From positions 1 to 5,629 of the forward strand of contig JADGPV010000169.1 in NCBI GenBank assembly GCA_017882245.1: a stretch of DNA of 5,629 nucleotides, read 5' to 3'. This stretch comes from Bacteroidales bacterium (lineage in GTDB: Bacteria > Bacteroidota > Bacteroidia > Bacteroidales > VadinHA17). Below are positions 1 through 5,629 of the stretch, piece by piece. The first letter of the stretch is position 1. The number at the start of each line of letters is the position of its first letter. The notes below the pieces were generated by a model. It was given only the letters and a program-made list of their open reading frames with translations. It was not told where the DNA came from and searched no databases. A program made the translations under genes and the position numbers.

Positions 1-896
1 ACCCAGATATTGCCCCGGTAGTCTTCAGTGATATATGTCACAAAATTGCCCCACAGACCGTTCCTGGTATCGTACATGCTTATGTCACCGCTTTCGCTGC
101 CAAGCCTGTAAAGCCCTCCGTTATAAGTCCCGAACCACATGTTGCCCTTTGTATCTTCAAACATGGTGGTTGTCTGGAAGTACCTGGGAATACCTTCGGG
201 ATTGTAGGAATTAAACCTGTCACTTGCAGGATCATACTTCTTGATGCCCATGTCGGTTATGCAGTAGAGGTTACTGCTGCGGTCGGTGTAAAACCCGAAA
301 GCATAATTGCTCAGACCCTGACGTCCGAGGTATTGTTGACCTGTCATGACGCTAAAACGCGGATCGGGATTATCAAGCCTCAATGCTCCACCGAGTGACG
401 TTGCTACCCAGATCGATCCTTCATACTCCGTTATGGCAGTGATATCACCGTTAAGGCTGAGAACAGGATTGACCCCGCTGTTGATCCTTGCAGAATCGAT
501 GCCTATGAATATTGATGGAGAGAAGGAGATACGCTTAAAGGCATCATCTTCAAAGAGTGACATGCCTCCGCCGATATGACCGAGCCAGATCCTGCCCCGG
601 CTGTCCATGCAGATGCTCTTTACCCCTCCGGGGGCCATGCTGTCAGAAGTAGAAAAGTTCTCAAACCTCAGTCCGTCAAAACGTGTGGCGCCGCTGCCGG
701 TACCAAGCCAGATGAAGTCATTGGCATCCTGGATAACAGTGTATACTTTTGAAGCGCTGAGCCCCTCCTTTGAACCGTAATGTTCAAAATAATAATTCTG
801 CCCTGAAGCGTTGCGGGGTATGATAATAAGGAAAAGAAACAGCCATGCTATTAAAGTAGATGAAGAAACTTTGTAATAGCTGCTTCTTACCACCAT
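1..896 (-). CDS. Exported Reg_prop beta-propeller sensor protein, N-terminal part (cut by window edge)
   Basis: This is the start of a large sensor whose remainder lies beyond the left edge; 298 complete codons are visible. Translation from the ATG at 896 gives a hydrophobic stretch at about residues 14-27 and a likely signal-peptidase site near NASGQ (29-33), so the propeller should be periplasmic. From residue 45 come repeated Reg_prop blades: GLSASKVYTVIQD followed by FIWLGTGSG and RFDGLRF (45-79), GRIWLGHIGGG (101-111), GSIWVATSLGG (160-170), a less regular one near 205-222, GNMWFGTYNGG (251-261) and GNIW at the cut. In Bacteroidota such propellers usually continue into a Y_Y_Y domain, a membrane helix and a kinase, hybrid two-component or transcription-factor output, but none of these is visible and the output type is unknown. 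The ATG lies 4 bp after the stop of the caspase-like gene, implying one operon and probably translational coupling. No clear Shine-Dalgarno sequence is seen. Confidence is high for the propeller and low for the ligand or output. Confidence 0.9.
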   Translation of the reverse strand, partial: MVVRSSYYKVSSSTLIAWLFLFLIIIPRNASGQNYYFEHYGSKEGLSASKVYTVIQDANDFIWLGTGSGATRFDGLRFENFSTSDSMAPGGVKSICMDSRGRIWLGHIGGGMSLFEDDAFKRISFSPSIFIGIDSARINSGVNPVLSLNGDITAITEYEGSIWVATSLGGALRLDNPDPRFSVMTGQQYLGRQGLSNYAFGFYTDRSSNLYCITDMGIKKYDPASDRFNSYNPEGIPRYFQTTTMFEDTKGNMWFGTYNGGLYRLGSESGDISMYDTRNGLWGNFVTYITEDYRGNIW

Positions 897-900
897 CGGG

Positions 901-3285
901 CTATTTCTTTATGAAGAAGAAAGTTCCGTCTTCATCCTTGAGCCCGGTAATTTTTCCAAACTTTGGCTTCTGCTGGTTGTTCTGCGAAACAGCCTTGATG
1001 ACCTGCGAAACGATCTCTTCAATAGAGATGCAGGTTTTCGGGTTGCCTTTCAGGGCATTCACAAAAGTACGGGTGAACTGTGAATCGTCAACCGCCAGCT
1101 CATAACCGGCAGATGAAAATACCTGGCTCGATTTGAACTGTGTGGCGCGCCAGTCAGCACAGTTGCGCAGCTTGATATCAGATCTCATCGCCTGGTAGAA
1201 GCTGGGGCCCGACTCGCAGGCATCAGTGATGACAAGGACATGCGTGAGATAATTCATGTATGCCTCCATCGAAGCCCTGAGGGTGGTCATGCTGTAATAT
1301 GTGAATTCCTCATCACGCCGGGCATCAACCGGTATCCAGTAACCAACATCATTGATGAATTTACCGTGACCGGCAAACCATATGACAAGCGATTTGATCT
1401 GCTTTGCCCTGACCTCGTCTCGGAGATCAATGGAAAAGAACTTCTCCATCTGCTCTTTCGTCTGGTTGCGAAGCCTCCGTATCGGGAGGACCTGGTAATT
1501 TTCCTCAAGGACGCCTGTAATCAGATTGGCATCCTTGGGAGGACCCTGCAGAGCTGCAAAATTCTGATAATCACTGTTCTCAATAAAAATGACAAGCGTA
1601 TTGCCCATCGGGTTCGTTTCAGAGATGGTAGTTCCGTTGCGGTTCAGAACGTAATCCTTAATTGTCCGGTTACCGTACTTGTCTTCAACAAGAATGGTGA
1701 TCTTGTCATTATTCCGTATATCAATACCCTTGGCTACGAAGGCGGGATTAAGGTTATCCTGCGAGAACTGTGCACTGATATTTTCAATCTTTACCGACCT
1801 GATAACGTTCTGATCCGTCACTTTTCCTTCGATATCGATACGGGTGGCGATGCTGTCGATCATCAGAACATCATCCCCGATCAGATAAGGGGCGAGGATC
1901 TGTATCTCGGGAGGATCGACTTCCGTGCGCCTGATATGATATGTAAGTACGCTTTCATTGTCATACACATCGCGTGCAACTATCCTGAGCACCTCGTCCG
2001 CTGGTATACTAACCTCGGCAGAGAATGGTATTGAGCCGCCACGGCTTTCATATTTCACAGGGATGTCGTTGATTGAGAACTCAGCAAGAAGGCTCTTATC
2101 GGCGATCCTGCCCGTCACCAGAACACTGGTGCGGTCAAAGCCCACCTCTATCTCGCGGCCTCCGACAATTGTCGGCGTCTCAATTGAGATCTCAGGACTG
2201 CCTGACTCGCGGTTAATAATAAACAACCTGTCATTGGCCTCAGTAAGCATCTTCTTTGTCTGAGATTTCTCTTCATTCATGGCAATGACTTTCGTATAAT
2301 CGGCCGCAGCTTTCTCGAAATCGTTGATTTCCTCGTAGGAATGGGCGCGCTTGAGATATACATCAGGCTGGTACTGGTCAATAGCAAGAGCTTTGGTAAA
2401 GTCGTTGACAGCAGCGAGGTGTTGATTAAAGTTCTGGTAATATGTCCCCCTCCTTACATAATGAGATTTGTTGGCGGGTTCAAGCAGTATGGCCGTAGAA
2501 ATGTCGTTTATGGCCGATGGGTAGTCAAGCCTGGCCTCGTATGCCTGGGCTCGGGTGAGATATGCATCAACTGACTTCGCATCCTGCTGCATCACCATAT
2601 TGCACTGTCCGAGAGCGCTGTTGATATCACCCTGGCGGATTAGCACCCTGGCCAGCTCAAGGCGTGCTACGGAAAGGGTCTTGTCCTTGGTGACAGCCTT
2701 TTCAAGCTGCCGTCTGGCGGTGAGGTCATCATTCATTTTCTGGAAGATGATGCCCTGGTAGTAATAGTTCATGGCATCGTCTCTCATCTGGAGGGCAGTG
2801 TCTGAGGTTGCCAGGGCACGGTCCCACAGCTCCATGCCTATCAGGGAGACTACCTTCTCCGTGTAGAGCCTGCCGTTACGGAATTCAGCTTTTATTGCTT
2901 TTTGAATGACGGAAACAGCCTCTGAATAATAATTCTTTTTCTCATCAGGAGTTGTGTTTTCGGCTGCTGCCAGCTTGTTGCACATACGGCTGAGGTTGTA
3001 TAGTATACCCGTATCATCCGGCACAAAATTGACTGCCCTCTTTAAGTCATCATAGGCAAGTCCGAAGTTGCCTGTCAATTCATATGCCCTCGCTCTCTGG
3101 ACATAACCGTCAGCAGAGGAGGGTGCTTCCTCTATAGCGCGGGAGAACTGTTCAATGGCATCATCAAACATATTGCTCCTGATGAACTCCTCACCGGCCT
3201 TTATGTACTTGCGTGCTGACTGTCCGTTAACAGCCAGACAAGCAATAAGAAGAAACAATACAAGAACTGAAAATCCGCGCTTCAT
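901..3285 (-). CDS. Exported TPR / Ig-like / caspase-like (peptidase C14) protease
   Basis: Predicted exported cysteine protease of the caspase/metacaspase superfamily, about 794 residues, numbered here from the ATG at 3285. An in-frame GTG at 3294, directly after a TGA, would add three residues; the ATG is preferred because MKRGFSVLV opens a normal signal peptide. Cleavage could be type I near NGQ (20-22), or lipoprotein-type at LIAC (Cys16). Domains in order: about nine TPR-like repeats (25-340, the third degenerate and carrying an insertion); two related Ig-like segments (364-453 and 459-549), each starting PEI and ending D-x-Y-x-N followed by a closing strand; and a caspase-like domain (561-794). 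The catalytic His640 is in WFAGHG and Cys690 in ITDACESG, so the dyad is intact. Asp688 two residues before the Cys matches the metacaspase D-x-C pattern, suggesting cleavage after Arg or Lys rather than Asp (inference). The TPRs probably bind partner proteins. It is the first gene of an operon with the propeller sensor. Substrate and physiological role are unknown. Confidence 0.92.
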   Translation of the reverse strand: MKRGFSVLVLFLLIACLAVNGQSARKYIKAGEEFIRSNMFDDAIEQFSRAIEEAPSSADGYVQRARAYELTGNFGLAYDDLKRAVNFVPDDTGILYNLSRMCNKLAAAENTTPDEKKNYYSEAVSVIQKAIKAEFRNGRLYTEKVVSLIGMELWDRALATSDTALQMRDDAMNYYYQGIIFQKMNDDLTARRQLEKAVTKDKTLSVARLELARVLIRQGDINSALGQCNMVMQQDAKSVDAYLTRAQAYEARLDYPSAINDISTAILLEPANKSHYVRRGTYYQNFNQHLAAVNDFTKALAIDQYQPDVYLKRAHSYEEINDFEKAAADYTKVIAMNEEKSQTKKMLTEANDRLFIINRESGSPEISIETPTIVGGREIEVGFDRTSVLVTGRIADKSLLAEFSINDIPVKYESRGGSIPFSAEVSIPADEVLRIVARDVYDNESVLTYHIRRTEVDPPEIQILAPYLIGDDVLMIDSIATRIDIEGKVTDQNVIRSVKIENISAQFSQDNLNPAFVAKGIDIRNNDKITILVEDKYGNRTIKDYVLNRNGTTISETNPMGNTLVIFIENSDYQNFAALQGPPKDANLITGVLEENYQVLPIRRLRNQTKEQMEKFFSIDLRDEVRAKQIKSLVIWFAGHGKFINDVGYWIPVDARRDEEFTYYSMTTLRASMEAYMNYLTHVLVITDACESGPSFYQAMRSDIKLRNCADWRATQFKSSQVFSSAGYELAVDDSQFTRTFVNALKGNPKTCISIEEIVSQVIKAVSQNNQQKPKFGKITGLKDEDGTFFFIKK

Positions 3286-3315
3286 GACTTTCACTCATTT
3301 TTACGAATTGGGATT

Positions 3316-3345
3316 CAAAAATACGAATATTTAATTATTAACAAA
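3316..3345 (-). promoter_or_regulatory. Bacteroidota-type promoter for the caspase-sensor operon
   Basis: On the minus strand, TTTG (3345-3342) is followed after 18 bp by TATTTTTG (3323-3316). This fits both the -33 TTTG and the -7 TAnnTTTG consensus of the Bacteroidota primary sigma factor, with spacing in the usual range. The predicted transcription start is near 3310, giving a leader of about 25 nt before the ATG at 3285. The spacer contains an 11-bp AT-only palindrome, TTAATAATTAA (3341-3331), which may be compositional. This promoter separates the operon from ribD, which lies upstream on the same strand. Confidence 0.75.
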
Positions 3346-3352
3346 TAATCGG

Positions 3353-3372
3353 CAGTTATTAACAACAGTTAT
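3353..3372. repeat. Short direct repeat CAGTTAT x2, 13-bp period, just upstream of the promoter
   Basis: CAGTTAT occurs at 3353-3359 and again at 3366-3372 (read as ATAACTG twice on the minus strand). The promoter-proximal copy ends 7 bp upstream of the -33 box of the caspase operon. Paired direct repeats with a period a little over one helical turn in this position are typical of activator sites, and some LytTR-family regulators use a similar geometry. The match to that published consensus is only partial, and two 7-mers in AT-rich DNA may be chance. Confidence 0.35.
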
Positions 3373-3380
3373 ACGGACTT

Positions 3381-4433
3381 TTAACGAAAATGATACATGA
3401 TTTCCAATATACTTTTTTCAAATTGAACTGAATGTCCGGGGCTGAATCCGGGGAACGGATCCGGCACCCCTCCGCCGAAGTTCATTTTACCTGTGAAACG
3501 GCGTGCCTCATCCCACAGTCCTGACTCAACAAATGATCTGATAATGAATGCCCCTCCCTCAACGAGAAGGGACTGCACTCCCAAGGTATGAAGAGCTCTG
3601 AGAACATCACCGGCAATATTCTGATCTTCACTAAGTTGAATAACCTGTACCCCTGAAAGAGTTATCTTTTCATTTCGTGTGAAAAGCATGACCGGGGCAT
3701 TTCCTTTAAACACTTTTGCGTTCTGATCAATATTCCCGCTGCGACTGACGATCACCCTTGCCGGATTTCTTCCTTTCCAGAGACGAACATCAAGTGAGGG
3801 ATTGTCAGTTCGTATTGTTGCACCGCCGGCGAGAATGGCATCCTCGGTTGCTCTCCAGCGATGGACAAGGATGCGCTCAGATTTGCCTGTTATCCAGTGA
3901 GGCTCCGCAGCATCGCCGGGCTTCCTGACAAGGTCTATAAAACCGTCTGCGCTGCGCGCCCATTTCAGGATGACATACGGACGCTGCTTCTCATGCCAGG
4001 TAAAGAAACGGCGGTTGACTTCGCGGCACTTTTCTTCGGCGACACCGCAAACCACTTCTACCCCTGCCTGGCGCAGTTTTTCGATGCCCTTACCGGCAAC
4101 TTTAGGGCTTGTATCCGCTGTTCCTATTACCACCCTGGGGATGCCGCTTTTGATAATCAGGTCAGTACAGGGAGGGGTGCGCCCATGATGCGGGCATGGC
4201 TCAAGGCTGACGTAAAGGGTTGAATGGGGCAGGAGACTTTTATCAGCCACAGCATTAATGGCATTAACCTCGGCATGAGGCGCACCGGCCTTCAAATGAT
4301 ATCCTTCACCAATGATCCTGCCGTCATGCACTGCTACAGAGCCGACGAGGGGATTGGGAGAAGTGTTGCCCTCCGCTCTCCTTGCCAGATCAAGACAACG
4401 ATGCATAAAGATCAAATCATCGGACTGAGCCAT
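3381..4433 (-). CDS. ribD: Bifunctional riboflavin biosynthesis protein RibD (deaminase/reductase)
   Basis: Cytoplasmic enzyme for two successive riboflavin steps: deamination of 2,5-diamino-6-ribosylamino-4(3H)-pyrimidinone 5'-phosphate, then NADPH-dependent reduction of the ribosyl side chain. The length of 350 residues is normal. The deaminase domain (about 1-145) has TSPNPLVG (24-31), the zinc/catalytic motif HAE (53-55) and PCPHHGRTPPC (79-89), so zinc ligands His53, Cys80 and Cys89 and the catalytic Glu55 are present. The reductase domain (about 150-350) has KWARSADG (157-164), WITG (180-183), a DAILAGGATIRTDNP block (198-212) and a VEGGAFIIRSFVESGLWDE block (291-309). The common SLDGKI segment reads SADGFI here, which I recall as usual in Bacteroidota RibD. 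The gene is divergent from prmC across 25 bp, so its promoter must lie partly inside the prmC coding start. The best box there, TAACTTTT at 4473-4466 on the minus strand, lacks a TTTG partner. No strong Shine-Dalgarno sequence or terminator was seen. Confidence 0.97.
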   Translation of the reverse strand: MAQSDDLIFMHRCLDLARRAEGNTSPNPLVGSVAVHDGRIIGEGYHLKAGAPHAEVNAINAVADKSLLPHSTLYVSLEPCPHHGRTPPCTDLIIKSGIPRVVIGTADTSPKVAGKGIEKLRQAGVEVVCGVAEEKCREVNRRFFTWHEKQRPYVILKWARSADGFIDLVRKPGDAAEPHWITGKSERILVHRWRATEDAILAGGATIRTDNPSLDVRLWKGRNPARVIVSRSGNIDQNAKVFKGNAPVMLFTRNEKITLSGVQVIQLSEDQNIAGDVLRALHTLGVQSLLVEGGAFIIRSFVESGLWDEARRFTGKMNFGGGVPDPFPGFSPGHSVQFEKSILEIMYHFR

Positions 4434-4446
4434 AAGTGCAATTTTC

Positions 4447-4454
4447 TATCTTTG
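4447..4454 (+). promoter_or_regulatory. TAnnTTTG -7 box for prmC, directly before its ATG
   Basis: TATCTTTG matches the Bacteroidota -7 consensus TAnnTTTG exactly, and the prmC ATG starts only 4 nt after it. Transcription would start at or within a base or two of the start codon, predicting a leaderless or near-leaderless mRNA. The -33 element is poor: the expected window (4420-4429) holds nothing closer than ACTG at 4424-4427. The box fills most of the 25-bp ribD-prmC gap. Confidence 0.55.
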
Positions 4455-4458
4455 AATC

Positions 4459-5325
4459 ATGGCCGAAAAGTTACAAACAATAAGCGAGATACTTCATTTT
4501 ATCTCCGACATGCTCGCACGGATGTGGCCACGCGAGGAAGCTGAGGCCATGGCAGCTTCTGTAATAAGGGAATATACCGGCATAGACCGTGCCCGGCAGC
4601 TGGCCTTTGGCAGCCTTGAAGTCGAAAGCAATACCGCCGGCAAAATTATGTCGGCAGCACTCCGGGCTTATAAAGGGGAGCCTCTGCAGTATATATTCGG
4701 CTATACCGAATTCTGCGGTCACCGTATCAGTGTGGAGCCAGGTGTTCTTATTCCGAGACCTGAGACTGAAGAAATGACATCGCTTATTATCAAAGAAAAC
4801 CCCGGTTTCTCAGGCACAGTTACTGACCTTTGTACCGGATCAGGATGCATAGCTATAGCCCTGTCGCTGGCTTTCCCGGGCGCAACGGTCTATGCTACAG
4901 ATAATTCTGCAAAAGCCTTATGGGTTGCGGCACGCAACGTTTCTTCTTCCGGCGCCTCCGTACAACTGTCAGCGTCTGATGTCATTACGCAAGTGCCTTC
5001 GACAATGCCTCAAAGCAATATCATCGTGAGCAATCCACCCTATGTTACAGAGAAAGAGAAGAAGACAATGCATATGAATGTGCTTGACCATGAGCCGCAT
5101 GAGGCCCTCTTTGTGCCTGATGCTGATCCTCTGCTCTACTACCGGTCTATAGTGACCATATCTGATGCTGTGCTGGCCGGTAACGGCTGTATATGGCTGG
5201 AAATCAATGAATCATATGCAGATGAAACAGCCGGGCTTTTTCGGCATGACATCTACCGGTCTGTAAAAGTTATCGAAGATATAAGAGGTAAACCAAGATT
5301 TGTTAAAGCGGAGAAATATGGATGA
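4459..5325 (+). CDS. prmC: Peptide chain release factor N5-glutamine methyltransferase PrmC (HemK)
   Basis: Cytoplasmic SAM-dependent enzyme that methylates the glutamine of the GGQ motif in release factors, which raises termination efficiency. All family landmarks are present in 288 residues, a typical length: an N-terminal helical release-factor-binding domain with GEPLQYIFG (73-81), VLIPRPETEEM (96-106), SAM-binding motif I DLCTGSGCIAIAL (123-135, Cys in place of the commoner Gly), the acidic motif ATDNS (146-150), the catalytic NPPY (192-195), HEPHEALF (211-218) and the C-terminal DIRGKPRFV (274-282). The ATG at 4459 lies 4 nt after a TAnnTTTG box and there is no upstream Shine-Dalgarno sequence. 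prmC is divergent from ribD and overlaps recX by 8 bp, so prmC and recX form one unit. Bases 5014-5050, encoding SNIIVSNPPYVT, are repeated exactly at the right edge of the window. Confidence 0.97.
   Translation: MAEKLQTISEILHFISDMLARMWPREEAEAMAASVIREYTGIDRARQLAFGSLEVESNTAGKIMSAALRAYKGEPLQYIFGYTEFCGHRISVEPGVLIPRPETEEMTSLIIKENPGFSGTVTDLCTGSGCIAIALSLAFPGATVYATDNSAKALWVAARNVSSSGASVQLSASDVITQVPSTMPQSNIIVSNPPYVTEKEKKTMHMNVLDHEPHEALFVPDADPLLYYRSIVTISDAVLAGNGCIWLEINESYADETAGLFRHDIYRSVKVIEDIRGKPRFVKAEKYG
5014..5050 (+). repeat. 37-bp exact direct repeat, copy 1 (inside prmC, NPPY region)
   Basis: This segment of prmC, running from AGCAATATC to GTTACAG, is identical over 37 bases to the last 37 bases of the window. 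The preceding bases differ (A at 5013, C at 5592), so the match begins sharply. It encodes the catalytic NPPY motif and fits prmC in frame and in family conservation, so this copy is the original. Confidence 0.95.
5310..5313 (+). promoter_or_regulatory. GGAG ribosome binding site supporting the recX start at 5318
   Basis: GGAG lies 4 nt before the ATG at 5318, inside the last codons of prmC. It supports this ATG over the in-frame TTG at 5300, which would add six residues (LKRRN after the initiator) that do not belong to the RecX fold. Such a clear Shine-Dalgarno sequence is the exception in this window. Confidence 0.5.
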
Positions 5326-5608
5326 AAAGAACGAAAAGGAGGACCTGCTGCAGAGAGCTCAGAAAATATGCTCAGGAAGGGAGTATTGTATAAGTGACAT
5401 CACCTCACTCCTTGACAGATGGGGTGCCAAAGACGAAAAAACAAAATCCCGGATCATTAACAAACTCATTGAGGACAAATTCCTTGATGAGGAACGTTAC
5501 TGCAGGGCCTTCGCAAGAGATCATTTCACCTACAGCCAGTGGGGCAAAGTGAAAATCACCATGAGCCTGAAAGCCAAGAATATACCCGCACCAGCAATAT
5601 CATCGTGA
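5318..5608 (+). CDS. recX: Regulatory protein RecX, N-terminal part; end probably an assembly artefact
   Basis: RecX binds RecA filaments and modulates recombination and the SOS response. The 96 residues from the ATG at 5318 carry the N-terminal RecX signature: REYCISDITSLLDRWG (21-36), IINKLIEDKFLDEERYCRAFARD (46-68) and QWGKVKITMSLKAKNIP (74-90). The family is usually about 150 residues of repeated three-helix units, so the last third or more is missing. The frame reads KNIPAPAISS and stops. The last few of these codons fall within a 37-bp exact copy of prmC sequence that begins at 5593, so the stop at 5606-5608 comes from misplaced prmC DNA. The true gene probably continues from about residue 92-94. 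The start overlaps the prmC stop by 8 bp (ATGGATGA), suggesting translational coupling. The RecX identity is confident; the C-terminus should not be trusted. Confidence 0.88.
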   Translation: MDEKNEKEDLLQRAQKICSGREYCISDITSLLDRWGAKDEKTKSRIINKLIEDKFLDEERYCRAFARDHFTYSQWGKVKITMSLKAKNIPAPAISS

Positions 5609-5629
5609 GCAATCCACCCTATGTTACAG
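5593..5629 (+). repeat. 37-bp exact direct repeat, copy 2 (window end, interrupts recX)
   Basis: This is identical to 5014-5050 and runs to the last base of the window. It sits at an offset of 579 bp from copy 1 and breaks the recX frame. Its position at the very end, its perfect identity and the lack of any mobile-element feature point to a chimeric contig end or read. The alternative is a genuine tandem duplication starting here. Confidence 0.95.

Noticed and set aside
860..1105. 81-codon plus-strand open frame over the sensor/caspase junction
   Set aside because: It overlaps two convincing minus-strand genes and shows no motif or promoter.
1240..2034. 264-codon open frame on the plus strand, antisense to the caspase-like gene
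   Set aside because: It lies wholly inside the well-supported caspase gene, has no recognisable domain, and is explained by that gene's codon structure in the opposite frame.
901..3285. Interpretation of the caspase-TPR gene as a CRISPR-linked TPR-CHAT or CBASS-type defence effector
   Set aside because: The protein has a signal peptide and Ig-like segments, and there is no CRISPR array, Cas gene, cyclase or other defence gene in the window.
3346..3380. Possible terminator after ribD
   Set aside because: Only a very short palindrome (GTTATTAAC) and no stem followed by a T-run on the minus strand; not enough for an intrinsic terminator.
3861..4223. 120-codon plus-strand open frame within ribD
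   Set aside because: Antisense shadow of a complete RibD with all catalytic motifs; no start signal and no family resemblance.
4466..4473. TAACTTTT on the minus strand as a ribD -7 box
   Set aside because: One mismatch to TAnnTTTG and no TTTG at the expected -33 distance; too weak to annotate.

Overview
The window looks like a short chromosomal (probably metagenomic) contig from a member of the Bacteroidota. The evidence is a TTTG-N18-TAnnTTTG promoter, a second TAnnTTTG box directly before a start codon, weak Shine-Dalgarno signals, a secreted Reg_prop beta-propeller sensor, and RibD/PrmC/RecX proteins of the type usual in that phylum. Family or genus cannot be fixed from the sequence. Both ends are broken: the left edge cuts a sensor gene, and the right edge ends in a suspicious exact copy of an internal segment.

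Left part (1-3345, minus strand): a two-gene transcription unit. A strong promoter match at 3345-3316 precedes an exported protein of about 794 residues with an N-terminal TPR array, two tandem Ig-like beta-sandwich segments and a C-terminal caspase-like (peptidase C14) domain with both catalytic residues intact. Four bases after its stop begins a second exported protein, the N-terminal 298 residues of a Reg_prop beta-propeller sensor whose output module lies outside the window. This pairing of a periplasmic or envelope protease with a periplasmic sensor is the least ordinary part of the window.

Right part (3381-5629): ordinary housekeeping genes. ribD (riboflavin deaminase/reductase, minus strand) is divergent from prmC (release-factor glutamine methyltransferase, plus strand) across only 25 bp. 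prmC overlaps recX (RecA modulator) by 8 bp, so the two are probably co-translated. prmC has a TAnnTTTG box ending 4 nt before its ATG, which predicts a leaderless or nearly leaderless transcript.

The last 37 bases (5593-5629) repeat 5014-5050 of prmC exactly, including the codons for its NPPY motif. This junction cuts recX short at 96 residues. A contig-end assembly chimera is the most likely explanation, so the recX stop should not be taken as biological. No RNA genes, CRISPR arrays, insertion sequences or convincing intrinsic terminators were seen.
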